From: Deltaproteobacteria bacterium
GTDB lineage: Bacteria; Myxococcota_A; Polyangia; Haliangiales; JADYYK01
DNA length: 64,000 nt
Reading direction: 5' to 3'
NCBI GenBank assembly: GCA_020853705.1
Contig: JADYYK010000190.1
Coordinates: 43,335-107,334, forward strand
Of this stretch, positions 1-6,819 are shown one piece after another. The notes under the pieces were generated by a model, which ran no database searches, was not told the origin of the DNA, and saw only the letters and a program-made list of their open reading frames with translations. The translations under genes were made by a program, and so were the position numbers. Numbering within the stretch: the first letter of the stretch is position 1; every line of letters begins with the position of its first letter.

Positions 1-426
1 CAGGCCGTCGGCCATGGCGTCCGCCGACTCACGCGTCAGCACCGGCGGCAACAGCAACATGTGGCCGCGATCGCGCGCCGCGAAGTGCCACCAGCCGGCG
101 TCTCCGCACAGCCACGCCGCCCGCATGCCGCGCGCCAGCGCCCCGACCTCGGCCAGCCAGCCCGGCTCCAGATCCACCGGCTCGTCGAGGTTGACGTCGA
201 GGAAGTGGTACGTCGTCGGCAGCCCCGCGCGCGTCCACGCCTGCGCCGGCCCGTCCAGCCCCTTGACCACCTCGACCCCGACCTCGAGGAACTGCGCGAA
301 CTGCGGCCAGCCCGCGCGCAGCGCCGCCACATCCAGCGCGCCCGCCGCCGCCCCCGCGCCGTACTCCGTCGACACCCCCAGCCCCAGCCGCGGCAGCTCG
401 CGCACGCGCTCGGCGAAGCGCCTCAC
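1..426 (-). CDS. MNIO-family (DUF692) multinuclear iron oxidase, C-terminal part beyond window
   Basis: This frame is open from a GTG at 426 to the left edge (142 codons), so only the N-terminal half is present. Seen: near the start GLGVSTEYG, then FLEVGVEVVKG, TTYHFLDVNLDEP, AWLCGDAGWWHFA and RDRGHMLLLPPVLTRES. These match the DUF692/MNIO TIM-barrel fold, where early His, Asp and Glu residues bind a di/tri-iron centre. Characterised members oxidise cysteines in small peptides (bufferins, methanobactin precursors). The GTG overlaps the stop of the upstream extensin-like gene as GTGA (423-426), so the two are translationally coupled. No Cys-rich precursor peptide lies in the visible part of the operon, so the substrate is unknown; it may lie left of the window. 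Family call fairly secure, function inferred. Confidence 0.75.
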   Translation of the reverse strand, partial: MRRFAERVRELPRLGLGVSTEYGAGAAAGALDVAALRAGWPQFAQFLEVGVEVVKGLDGPAQAWTRAGLPTTYHFLDVNLDEPVDLEPGWLAEVGALARGMRAAWLCGDAGWWHFAARDRGHMLLLPPVLTRESADAMADGL

Positions 427-1142
427 GGCCACGCCGCGGGCAGCTCGAGCGCCAGCCGCGCTGGCAACCTGCGCTGCGGCGCCGGCGTCGCCACGTGATC
501 CAGCGGCGTCAGCGCCTCGATGTGGAAGTGATCGTCATGCTCGCCCGGGTCAGTCGCCGGCGTCAGCACGTTGCGAAAGCCGTGGGTCGCGATCAGCGCG
601 CGCTCGATGTCGCGCAGCACGACGTCGCCGCGCGGATAGGCCTTCTCGACCACGTGCTCGACCCCGTCCTCGGTGATGAACGAGTAGATGTCCATCGCCA
701 GCCCGAGCGCGTGGCGGCTCAGCAGCCGCTTGCCCGACACGTTCCTGAACTTGTAGATCGACCCGAACACCACGGTGCGCACGCCCAGGCCATGCAGCGC
801 CGGCGCCGCGTGCACCAGCAGCGCCTCGGCCAGGAAGCAGTCCATCAGGCTCGACGCCCCGATGCGCGACCGCCAGGCCACGCCGCCGAGCTCGAACACC
901 GGCAGCGTGATCGGCGTCGCCACCTTCTTGGTGCGCGCGCCCTTGACCCAGCGCAGCCCCGCCGCATCCAGGCGCCCCAGACACGCCGTGCCGCGCGCCT
1001 GCAGCTGCTTGGACGGCGGCCACGACCACGCCGGCGGCAGCACCGGCCGGTTGGGCCCGCCCGCCCACGCGCTCCCCGCTCCGCCACCCAGTCCCGCCAC
1101 CAGCACCGTCACCAGCACCAGCGCCAGCCCAGACAGCCTCAC
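423..1142 (-). CDS. Extensin-like / LAS-type zinc peptidase, exported
   Basis: 239 residues from a GTG at 1142. An earlier in-frame extension would run through the upstream gene, and the GTG directly precedes a signal peptide (LSGLALVLVTVLVAG, cleavage near AWAG). The C-terminal part carries SRHALGLAMDIYSF and EHDDHFHIEA. These are the SxHxxGxAxD and HxH zinc-ligand motifs shared by the extensin-like C-terminal family and LAS-type D-Ala-D-Ala peptidases. A peptidoglycan-directed peptidase in the periplasm is the likely role. It starts 8 bases after the stop of the 85-residue gene and overlaps the MNIO gene by four bases, so the three form one minus-strand operon. Exact bond cleaved is not predictable. 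Confidence 0.75.
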   Translation of the reverse strand: MRLSGLALVLVTVLVAGLGGGAGSAWAGGPNRPVLPPAWSWPPSKQLQARGTACLGRLDAAGLRWVKGARTKKVATPITLPVFELGGVAWRSRIGASSLMDCFLAEALLVHAAPALHGLGVRTVVFGSIYKFRNVSGKRLLSRHALGLAMDIYSFITEDGVEHVVEKAYPRGDVVLRDIERALIATHGFRNVLTPATDPGEHDDHFHIEALTPLDHVATPAPQRRLPARLALELPAAWP

Positions 1143-1150
1143 CCGCGCCC

Positions 1151-1408
1151 TCAGTGAGTGCCGACCGACGAGATCGAGCGCCACGGAATGAACAGCCCCT
1201 TGAAGTGGCCCTCGTCCTTGTCGGCCTCGGCCTTCTGGCCGTTGTTGAGGTGCACCACCTCGATGGGCTCGACATACAGCCCCTGCTCCGACTGCTCCAG
1301 GATGTCGCCCACGATCACGACCGGGACGCCGACATGACGCCCCCACGCGGTCGGCACCAGCGGCGCATCACGCAGGACGACCGTGACCTTCTTGCCCTTG
1401 AGGTCCAT
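1151..1408 (-). CDS. Small conserved-looking protein of unknown function (85 aa)
   Basis: I do not recognise this gene. The protein starts MDLKGKKVTVVLRDAP, has no signal peptide, no membrane segment and no cysteine, and reads like a small beta-rich soluble domain (VVIVGDILEQSEQGLYVEPIE). The ATG at 1408 is chosen because residues upstream of it are low-complexity. It is first in the operon with the extensin-like peptidase and MNIO oxidase, 8 bases before the former. Lack of Cys argues against it being the MNIO substrate. A TAGGCT -10-like hexamer lies 7 bases before the ATG, but no good -35 is visible. Confidence 0.55.
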   Translation of the reverse strand: MDLKGKKVTVVLRDAPLVPTAWGRHVGVPVVIVGDILEQSEQGLYVEPIEVVHLNNGQKAEADKDEGHFKGLFIPWRSISSVGTH

Positions 1409-1557
1409 GGCGCCGAGCCTACCACCGTCGACACTCTGTCGCGCTACCACCTGCTTGCGACAGCTTTTCCCCGGCTGGTGGTCGAACCACGCGAACTCTG
1501 GCGCGGCACAAGCCGGCACGCCAGCTGCAAAACCCCCCTGCGCAAAGGGAGGTCCAC

Positions 1558-1800
1558 ATGGGTCCGTTCGTCGAGACTTGGAAGGGTATTGCTCCGGCCG
1601 TGCAGCGCTCGGAGCGTTGGTGTCGGTACATGGCGCGCCGGGGTCATGACCCGCTGCCCGTGTTCAAGGTCGGTGGAATCGTTCGGCTTTACATCGCCGA
1701 TCTCGACGCCTGGCTGATGCGCCAGCGCGGCGAGGCGCGCAACGACAACTCGTCGGTCGGCCTCGCCAGCGCCACCGGTTCGCTGCGTCCCGCGGCCTGA
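1558..1800 (+). CDS. Excisionase/MerR-like helix-turn-helix DNA-binding protein
   Basis: 80 residues. The core (residues about 10-55: QRSERWCRYMARRGHD, then VFKVGGIVRLYIADLDAWL) matches the HTH_17/excisionase pattern of helix, turn and recognition helix, a strand with basic residues, then the DLDAWL helix. A strong Shine-Dalgarno GGGAGG at 1547-1552 sits five bases before the ATG. It is isolated: no integrase, recombinase or phage gene is nearby, so it is either an orphan remnant of a mobile element or a small chromosomal regulator. A bulged 12-bp hairpin (1814-1847) lies just after the stop. DNA binding is likely, target unknown. Confidence 0.65.
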   Translation: MGPFVETWKGIAPAVQRSERWCRYMARRGHDPLPVFKVGGIVRLYIADLDAWLMRQRGEARNDNSSVGLASATGSLRPAA

Positions 1801-1813
1801 ACCACCGTGGTCC

Positions 1814-1847
1814 GGGACTGAACCAGCTGGTACATGCTGGCAGTCCC
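1814..1847 (+). terminator. Bulged hairpin downstream of the excisionase-like gene
   Basis: GGGACTG (1814-1820) pairs with CAGTCCC (1841-1847). Inside, after an unpaired AA, CCAGC (1823-1827) pairs with GCTGG (1836-1840) around an 8-base loop. The sequence CTGGTACA occurs both within the structure (1827-1834) and just after it (1847-1854), 20 bases apart. There is no T-run on the plus strand, so it could be a factor-assisted terminator or a protein or recombinase site rather than an intrinsic terminator. Confidence 0.4.
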
Positions 1848-1927
1848 TGGTACAGGGCGAGTCGCCGGCCGCGTGGCCATGAGCCGAGCTCAGTCGGGCA
1901 ACCTGAACCGCGCAGTGGGTCACATTG

Positions 1928-1950
1928 GACCGAAGCAGAGAGCTTCGGTC
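1928..1950 (-). terminator. Hairpin overlapping the stop codon of the L,D-transpeptidase gene
   Basis: GACCGAAGC (1928-1936) and GCTTCGGTC (1942-1950) form a perfect 9-bp stem with a 5-base loop. Read on the minus strand, the stem includes the last two bases of the TGA stop (1951-1949). The CGAAGC/GCTTCG core is shared with the 25-nt hairpin element at 17163, 24434 and 61602. No U-tract follows. Confidence 0.5.
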
Positions 1951-3247
1951 ACAGCGCGCGCGGAACGCAGACCGACTTGATGACCGAGCTCTGGTTGGCG
2001 CGGGCGCGGGGCAGGCAGTCAGTGCCTGCGGCGCACTCGCTGGCGTTCGACATCGGCGTGCACTGACGCATGCACACCGCGCCACCGAGGCGCGGCTCGC
2101 TGGCGCAGAAGGTCCACGGGCGCGCCGGCTCGTCGGGGCAGAAGCCGGTGCAGGGCTGGGCGCAGAAGCCCGCCTTGCAGCTGTTGCCGCCGTGGCAGTC
2201 GCCATCGGCGAGGCAGCGATCACCGACCCAGCCGCGCGAGCCGGGCATGCACACGGTGGCGCGCGTGGTCTGCTTGAAGCGTGGCTGGCTCGACGCCAGC
2301 ATGTGATCGCCGGGGCGGCACTCGAAGTTGACCGCGCTGACCTTGGGCACGCACATGCCCTTGGTCGCGTCATCCGGGTCGGCCACGCAGAAGGTCGTGG
2401 GCTGCCCGGCGCGGTCGGCGCAGGTGGTGGTGCAGCGCGCGGTGCAGAAGCCGCGACCGCTGTACTTGTTCTGCTTGCACACGCCGCCGGTGAAGTTGCA
2501 GTCGGCGTCGCTGCCGCACTCGGCGCCGATCCAGCGCTCGGCCACATCGACGCGGGCGCCGGCCGTGGTGCGCTCGGGATCACGCTGCACGTGCACCGGC
2601 ACGCTGGCGATCCCCTTGATGCGCGCATAGACCTCGAGCACGTCGGCGGCGGCCATGCGCACGCAGCCGTGCGAGACATAGCCGCGGCGCAGGTTGCCGC
2701 CAGTGGGTGCGCGGAAGTTGTCGATCGGCCCGTGGATGGCGTAGCTGCCCGACCACGACATGAAGGGCAGGCCGGCGAACACCGGGCTCTTGGCCTTGGT
2801 CTCGGGATCGGTCCACCAGGTCTTGCACGGCTGGATCGACGCCGGCGTGATGACGAAGTCGCTCTTGCGATACGCGATCAGCGGGTAGGCCGACAGCGAC
2901 TCGCCGAAGGTCATCGACCCGGCGTCCTCGTCGATCTTGCCCACGCCGACGGGGAACACCTTGTCGAACCCGGTGGCCGCGTCGGTCAGGTGCAGGGTCA
3001 GGCCGTCGAGCGAGATGGTGATCTTCGGCGCCGTCAGCCGCGGCAGGTTGGGTACCGGCTTGCAGTTCAGCGCGTCGCCCCACTGGCCGTCGAACTTGGC
3101 GTCATCGGGCAGCTGGTCACCAAGGCCGAGGTCCGACCCGGTCTCGCCGAGCTCGCCCTCACCCTCGCCGCCCTCCTGCGCACAGCCGGCGCCCAGGGTC
3201 AGCGGAATCGACAACATCAACGTGATCGACAGCAGCTTCGTCTTCAT
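1949..3247 (-). CDS. L,D-transpeptidase (YkuD) lipoprotein with Cys-rich C-terminal domain
   Basis: 432 residues. ATG at 3247 gives MKTKLLSITLMLSIPLTLGA followed by GC, a lipobox. An acidic linker precedes the YkuD domain (about residues 85-215), which ends in the catalytic signature YVSHGCVRM; the Cys is the acyl-enzyme nucleophile and IHGP upstream is also typical. L,D-transpeptidases make 3-3 peptidoglycan crosslinks or attach proteins to the wall. Residues about 230-432 hold some 22 cysteines in CxxDxDC-like spacing, resembling the Cys-rich extracellular modules of myxobacterial surface proteins; this fusion is unusual for the family. The gene sits after a TATATA element and an inverted repeat (3280-3318) and ends in a hairpin overlapping its stop. 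Confidence 0.85.
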   Translation of the reverse strand: MKTKLLSITLMLSIPLTLGAGCAQEGGEGEGELGETGSDLGLGDQLPDDAKFDGQWGDALNCKPVPNLPRLTAPKITISLDGLTLHLTDAATGFDKVFPVGVGKIDEDAGSMTFGESLSAYPLIAYRKSDFVITPASIQPCKTWWTDPETKAKSPVFAGLPFMSWSGSYAIHGPIDNFRAPTGGNLRRGYVSHGCVRMAAADVLEVYARIKGIASVPVHVQRDPERTTAGARVDVAERWIGAECGSDADCNFTGGVCKQNKYSGRGFCTARCTTTCADRAGQPTTFCVADPDDATKGMCVPKVSAVNFECRPGDHMLASSQPRFKQTTRATVCMPGSRGWVGDRCLADGDCHGGNSCKAGFCAQPCTGFCPDEPARPWTFCASEPRLGGAVCMRQCTPMSNASECAAGTDCLPRARANQSSVIKSVCVPRAL

Positions 3248-3279
3248 GGCGCCCGCCCCTAGAGCAAGCGCCGCGCCCA

Positions 3280-3318
3280 TATATAGGATGCTCGAAGCAA
3301 GTGTTTTCGAATACTTGC
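3280..3318 (-). promoter_or_regulatory. AT-rich box and inverted repeat upstream of the L,D-transpeptidase
   Basis: TATATA at 3280-3285 lies 33-38 bases before the ATG and is a plausible -10. Immediately upstream (minus-strand sense), GCAAGTGTT (3297-3305) and AATACTTGC (3310-3318) form an inverted repeat with one G-T pair around TTCG. The half-site GCAAG occurs again at 3264-3268. It could be an operator or the base of a hairpin. No matching -35 was identified with confidence. Confidence 0.35.
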
Positions 3319-3378
3319 GATGTCCGCCCCGGCAACCGCAGTGGCCACCCGCCCGGTTTCCTCAGGTCTTTCGGCCAC

Positions 3379-3399
3379 CCCACCCGCCACCAGGGTGGG
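3379..3399 (-). terminator. Hairpin after the predicted outer-membrane protein gene
   Basis: CCCACCC (3379-3385) and GGGTGGG (3393-3399) are perfect 7-bp arms around a 7-base loop, 8 bases past the TGA at 3408-3410 on the minus strand. There is no clear T-run, so termination would need help. Confidence 0.35.
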
Positions 3400-3407
3400 C
3401 GCCTGAC

Positions 3408-4283
3408 TCAGAAGCCCGAGGCCAGGATCAGGAAGCCGTCGAGCTGCTTGGCGTCGTCGGTGACCCCGAACAGCATGGTGGCGAACAGCTTGAGCTGCTT
3501 GCCGAGCAGGCGCGTGCTGAGCGACGGGCCGACCAGGAACTGCTTCTCCCAGCGCTCGTCGTCGAAGGTCTCCTTCTCGAACGCCAGCTTGACCTCGGCG
3601 CCCGCGCGCAGCTTCTGCCCCGCCAGCGCATAGCTGGCCCCCGCGGTGAAACCGAACTCCGGGTTGGCGATGAACTCGGGCTCCGGCCCGTGGGTGATGT
3701 TCTGCTCGTAGAACAGGTTCACCGCGCCGAGCAGCCGGGGCATGACCTCGCCGCCGCCGAGCAGCCGCACCTCGGCCCGGTCCGCCGCCAGGTGCACCGG
3801 GTGCCACTCGAGGTACAGCACCGGGTTCATCGGCGTGCGCCCGTACACCGGGTCGAACGCGATGCGCGCCTCGATCTGGTTGCCCTCCTGGCGCAGCTCG
3901 CCGTTCTCGTAGATGAGGTTCTCGTAGATGTCGAGCTGCACCCGCGGCGTCAGCCCGACCTCGAACTCGAACTGGAAGATGTGGAAGGCGTCCTGGTCGC
4001 GCTTCTTGCGCAGCCGCCACCAGCTCTCGACCTGCATCTCGCCATGGTCGAGCTTCCAGAAGCGCGTCCCCGGGAAGGTGCGGTCCTGCGTGAACGTCGG
4101 CGACTTCTGCTTGCCACGCACCGTGGTCTGGTAGTCATCAGGCGGCGCCGACGCCGCAGGCGGCACCTCCACCGGCACCACCTCGGGCGGCCTGTCCCCC
4201 GGCCCGACCCCGAACCCTCCCGTCTCCTGAGCCCCTGCGCTGGCGCACAGGAGGATGACCCCGAGGACTCCGCGCTTCACCAT
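3408..4283 (-). CDS. Predicted outer-membrane beta-barrel protein, unknown function
   Basis: 291 residues with signal peptide MVKRGVLGVILLCASAGAQE and then a Pro-rich segment. The rest alternates polar and hydrophobic residues with many aromatic strand ends (VQLDIYENLIYENG, FGFTAGASYALAGQKL, LKLFATMLFGVTDD). It ends in ILASGF, and a terminal Phe is the usual BAM recognition residue. This fits an outer-membrane barrel of about 12 strands. No family was recognised. It may be co-transcribed with the L,D-transpeptidase gene 160 bases downstream, although a hairpin and a promoter-like sequence lie between them. Confidence 0.6.
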   Translation of the reverse strand: MVKRGVLGVILLCASAGAQETGGFGVGPGDRPPEVVPVEVPPAASAPPDDYQTTVRGKQKSPTFTQDRTFPGTRFWKLDHGEMQVESWWRLRKKRDQDAFHIFQFEFEVGLTPRVQLDIYENLIYENGELRQEGNQIEARIAFDPVYGRTPMNPVLYLEWHPVHLAADRAEVRLLGGGEVMPRLLGAVNLFYEQNITHGPEPEFIANPEFGFTAGASYALAGQKLRAGAEVKLAFEKETFDDERWEKQFLVGPSLSTRLLGKQLKLFATMLFGVTDDAKQLDGFLILASGF

Positions 4284-4412
4284 CCCCGGACCCTACGCCC
4301 CGATGCCAGCCCGGACCAGAGTGCAACCCCCTGCCCCGCCCGAGGAGAAACCACCAGCCACCCCGCCGCGCCACCAGCCCAGCAGTCGCCCCGCCTCGAG
4401 CCGGTCCTCGTC

Positions 4413-4441
4413 TTGACAGTCCCGCCCGGTGAGCCGAACGT
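4413..4441 (+). promoter_or_regulatory. TTGACA -35 with weak -10 close to the PEGA-like gene start
   Basis: TTGACA at 4413-4418 is a perfect -35. With a 17-base spacer the -10 would be GAACGT (4436-4441), a poor match, ending six bases before the GTG at 4448. If used, the mRNA would be almost leaderless. Confidence 0.35.
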
Positions 4442-4447
4442 TGAGGC

Positions 4448-5932
4448 GTGCGGTCAATGTGGATCGGGGTTCTGGCCTGTCTCGCTGCCGCGACAGCTGA
4501 CGCCAGCGGCGCAGGGGTGCGGGTGGGGGTCATCGTTCTGAACCAGGCCGATGGCCAGCAACAGGCCGCACGGCTGGCCCCCCTGCTGAGGCGGCTCACG
4601 ACCCGCGGGTTCATGACCCCGGAGAGGGTGGCCGCCGCCCTGGCGGAGCGATCTGCGCCGGGGGATTCCCTCAACCTCGCACAGCTGGATGCCACCACGA
4701 AGGCCATCGAGAGCGGCTACTCGTCGTTCCTGCGCGGAGACTTCGAGGTGGCGCGGCAGGCGCTTTCCCAGGCCATCGCGGACCTGCTGCGCAAGCCCGC
4801 CACCGTCGCCAGACAGCAACCACTACGAGACACCCTCCTGCGTGCCTACATGGGCCTGGCGCTCTCGCACTCGAGGCTTGGAGACAGTGCCCGCGCCGAG
4901 GCCGTCATGACCGAGTTCCTGAGGTCGATGCCAGACCGTGAGATCTCCCGCGCGACCTACGGCCCCGAGCCCATCGAGCTCGCCAAGCGGATCCGCGCAG
5001 CCTGGGCGAGCCGGCCACGAGGCGCGCTGCGGGTGCAGACGGACGATCCCACCGCCGTCATCTTCCTGGACGAGCGATATGTCGGGGTCGGTGACGTGAC
5101 GCTGCCCGACCTCTGGCCGGGCAGCTATCGCGTCTACGTCCAGCGCGGCAAGACCGAGGGCCGGGTTCACACCGTGGAGGTCACACCTGCCAAGGAGACC
5201 GGCCTCGAGGTGCAGGCGCGACTGGACGCCGCGGTGCGCATCGTCGGCGACGCCGTCGCCCTGGTGTTCGCATCGACGGCGGCGCGCGACGCCGAGGCGC
5301 ATGATCGCGCCCGCGAGCTGGCCGCGACGCTCGATGCCGCACAGGTCATCACCATCGGTGCCGACCTGCGAGATGGCGGGCCCGTGATCGTCGGTGCCGT
5401 CGTCGATCCTTTGCGGGCGACCCCAGAGCGCCGGGCGTCGATCGCGGCGGACGCGCTCGATGCCTCGGGCGAGGCGCTCATCGACTACCTCCTCGACGGC
5501 AAGCAGTCGCCGGCAGTGCACTCCTTCGAGGCAGCGGCGACCAGCGTCGCGGAGAAGCCCCCGGTCGCCCTCCGCGCCCGGCGTGGAGGCGGTGGGCTCC
5601 GGGTCGCGGGATGGGTGGCGGCCAGCGCTGGCGTGCTCGCCCTCGGCGGGGGGATCTACTATGGCCTCCGCGCCAACGAGCTGGAGGACGAGGTGTCGTC
5701 TCCCCCGGCCTGGTCGAACGACCTGGCCAGCAAGGTCGACGAAGGCGAGACCGCCGCATTCCGCGCCAACCTGCTCATCGGTGTCGGCGCCGCCGCCGTG
5801 GTGGGAGGTGGCGTGCTGCTCTACCTCGGCTACAGATCAGGAGCCAGCGAGAGCCGCCCCGGGCGCACCCAGGTCCAGGGCCTGCTCGCCCCGGGGCTCG
5901 CTGGGGTCCTGGTGCAGGGCTCCTTCCAGTAG
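4448..5932 (+). CDS. PEGA-like envelope protein with two C-terminal transmembrane helices
   Basis: 494 residues from GTG 4448; an ATG at 4457 is equally possible and both precede a signal peptide (MWIGVLACLAAATADASGA). Residues about 85-160 look like a TPR-type helical region (YSSFLRGDFEVARQAL, LSHSRLGDSARAE). Residues about 195-260 form a PEGA-like domain (GALRVQTDDPTAVIFLDERY, LPDLWPGSYRVYVQRG). Two hydrophobic helices follow (GWVAASAGVLALGGGIYYGL and LIGVGAAAVVGGGVLLYLGY). The layout of signal, TPR, PEGA, then paired helices recurs in this window (56814-58058; partly 11062 and 46112) and is common in Myxococcota. Likely inner-membrane anchored with a periplasmic sensor or cell-wall-binding part. 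Function not established. Confidence 0.65.
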   Translation: MRSMWIGVLACLAAATADASGAGVRVGVIVLNQADGQQQAARLAPLLRRLTTRGFMTPERVAAALAERSAPGDSLNLAQLDATTKAIESGYSSFLRGDFEVARQALSQAIADLLRKPATVARQQPLRDTLLRAYMGLALSHSRLGDSARAEAVMTEFLRSMPDREISRATYGPEPIELAKRIRAAWASRPRGALRVQTDDPTAVIFLDERYVGVGDVTLPDLWPGSYRVYVQRGKTEGRVHTVEVTPAKETGLEVQARLDAAVRIVGDAVALVFASTAARDAEAHDRARELAATLDAAQVITIGADLRDGGPVIVGAVVDPLRATPERRASIAADALDASGEALIDYLLDGKQSPAVHSFEAAATSVAEKPPVALRARRGGGGLRVAGWVAASAGVLALGGGIYYGLRANELEDEVSSPPAWSNDLASKVDEGETAAFRANLLIGVGAAAVVGGGVLLYLGYRSGASESRPGRTQVQGLLAPGLAGVLVQGSFQ

Positions 5933-5942
5933 GCCCCGCCGC

Positions 5943-6818
5943 TCAGGGCTGGCAGGCGCCCCCCGAGCAAGTCATCCCCGCCGGACAAGGCGCCCCGGTC
6001 GAACCGCAGACACAGCCAGAGACGCTGCAGGTGTCCGAGCGCGAATCGCAGCCAGAGCAGGTCAAGCAGTGCGTCGTCGTCGTGGCCGCGATGCAGGAGT
6101 AGCCCACGCCAGCCGAATCGCAGCAGATGTCGCCGTTGATGCACCTGTCGAGACCATCTCGCGTCGCCGGTTTGCAGTCGTTGTCCTTGCCGTCGCAGAT
6201 CTCCGCTGCCCCCGGGCTGGTGTCCTGGTTGCCGTCATCGCAGTCGCCACAGCCAAACAAGTTGGGGGCCAGCGTGAGTCCCGCACAAGCTTGGCACGCG
6301 AGGTAACCATCGCCGTCGTCGTCAGTCTCCGTGCCGCCGAGCCCTCCAGCACAGTCGGAGTCGAACCCGTCACAAGCCTCGGCAGCCTGAGGATGCACCG
6401 CAGGGTTCATGGGTAGACAATCCCCACAGCCACTCAGCCCAGCCGCCAGCGGAGGGGTGCAGACCGCACATGGCAGATAGCCGTCGTTGTCCATGTCCAT
6501 CTCGTCCGCAGGGATCGAGCCGCTGCAGTCATCATCGAGGCCGTTGCAGAACTCGCCTGGCCAGCACACGTCGGTCGGCGCCCCATCTGCGGCGTCCGGC
6601 ATCACAGCCGAGTCGATCGCACCGTCAATCCCGGCCACCGACGCGTCTGCGAGGTCTCGGACGCACCGGTTGTCTATTGAGCACTGAAGCCCAGGAGGGC
6701 ACCGGCTCGGGCCGGGACCACGGGCGATGCCCTCCTCATAGCTCGGTTGGAACGCACAAGCACAAGCGAGTACGGCGATTGCGATCGACACGCCTGCGAG
6801 GTGCCAGTGAACTCTCAT
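5943..6818 (-). CDS. MopE-like Asp/Cys-rich lipoprotein (putative metal-binding motif)
   Basis: 291 residues. ATG 6818 gives a lipoprotein-like signal (MRVHWHLAGVSIAIAVLACA, then C). The body contains repeats of the type CNGLDDDCSG, CDGFDSDCAG and CDGKDNDCK with intervening DxDxDG calcium-like loops (DMDNDGY, DDDGDGY), the putative metal-binding motif of MopE-like proteins. The C-terminus is Cys-rich (CVCGSTGAPCPAG). Probably displayed on the cell surface. The ATG follows the TAG of the upstream giant lipoprotein gene with one base between (TAG-G-ATG), so it is translated by re-initiation and the two proteins probably act together. Confidence 0.75.
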   Translation of the reverse strand: MRVHWHLAGVSIAIAVLACACAFQPSYEEGIARGPGPSRCPPGLQCSIDNRCVRDLADASVAGIDGAIDSAVMPDAADGAPTDVCWPGEFCNGLDDDCSGSIPADEMDMDNDGYLPCAVCTPPLAAGLSGCGDCLPMNPAVHPQAAEACDGFDSDCAGGLGGTETDDDGDGYLACQACAGLTLAPNLFGCGDCDDGNQDTSPGAAEICDGKDNDCKPATRDGLDRCINGDICCDSAGVGYSCIAATTTTHCLTCSGCDSRSDTCSVSGCVCGSTGAPCPAGMTCSGGACQP

Positions 6819-6819
6819 C

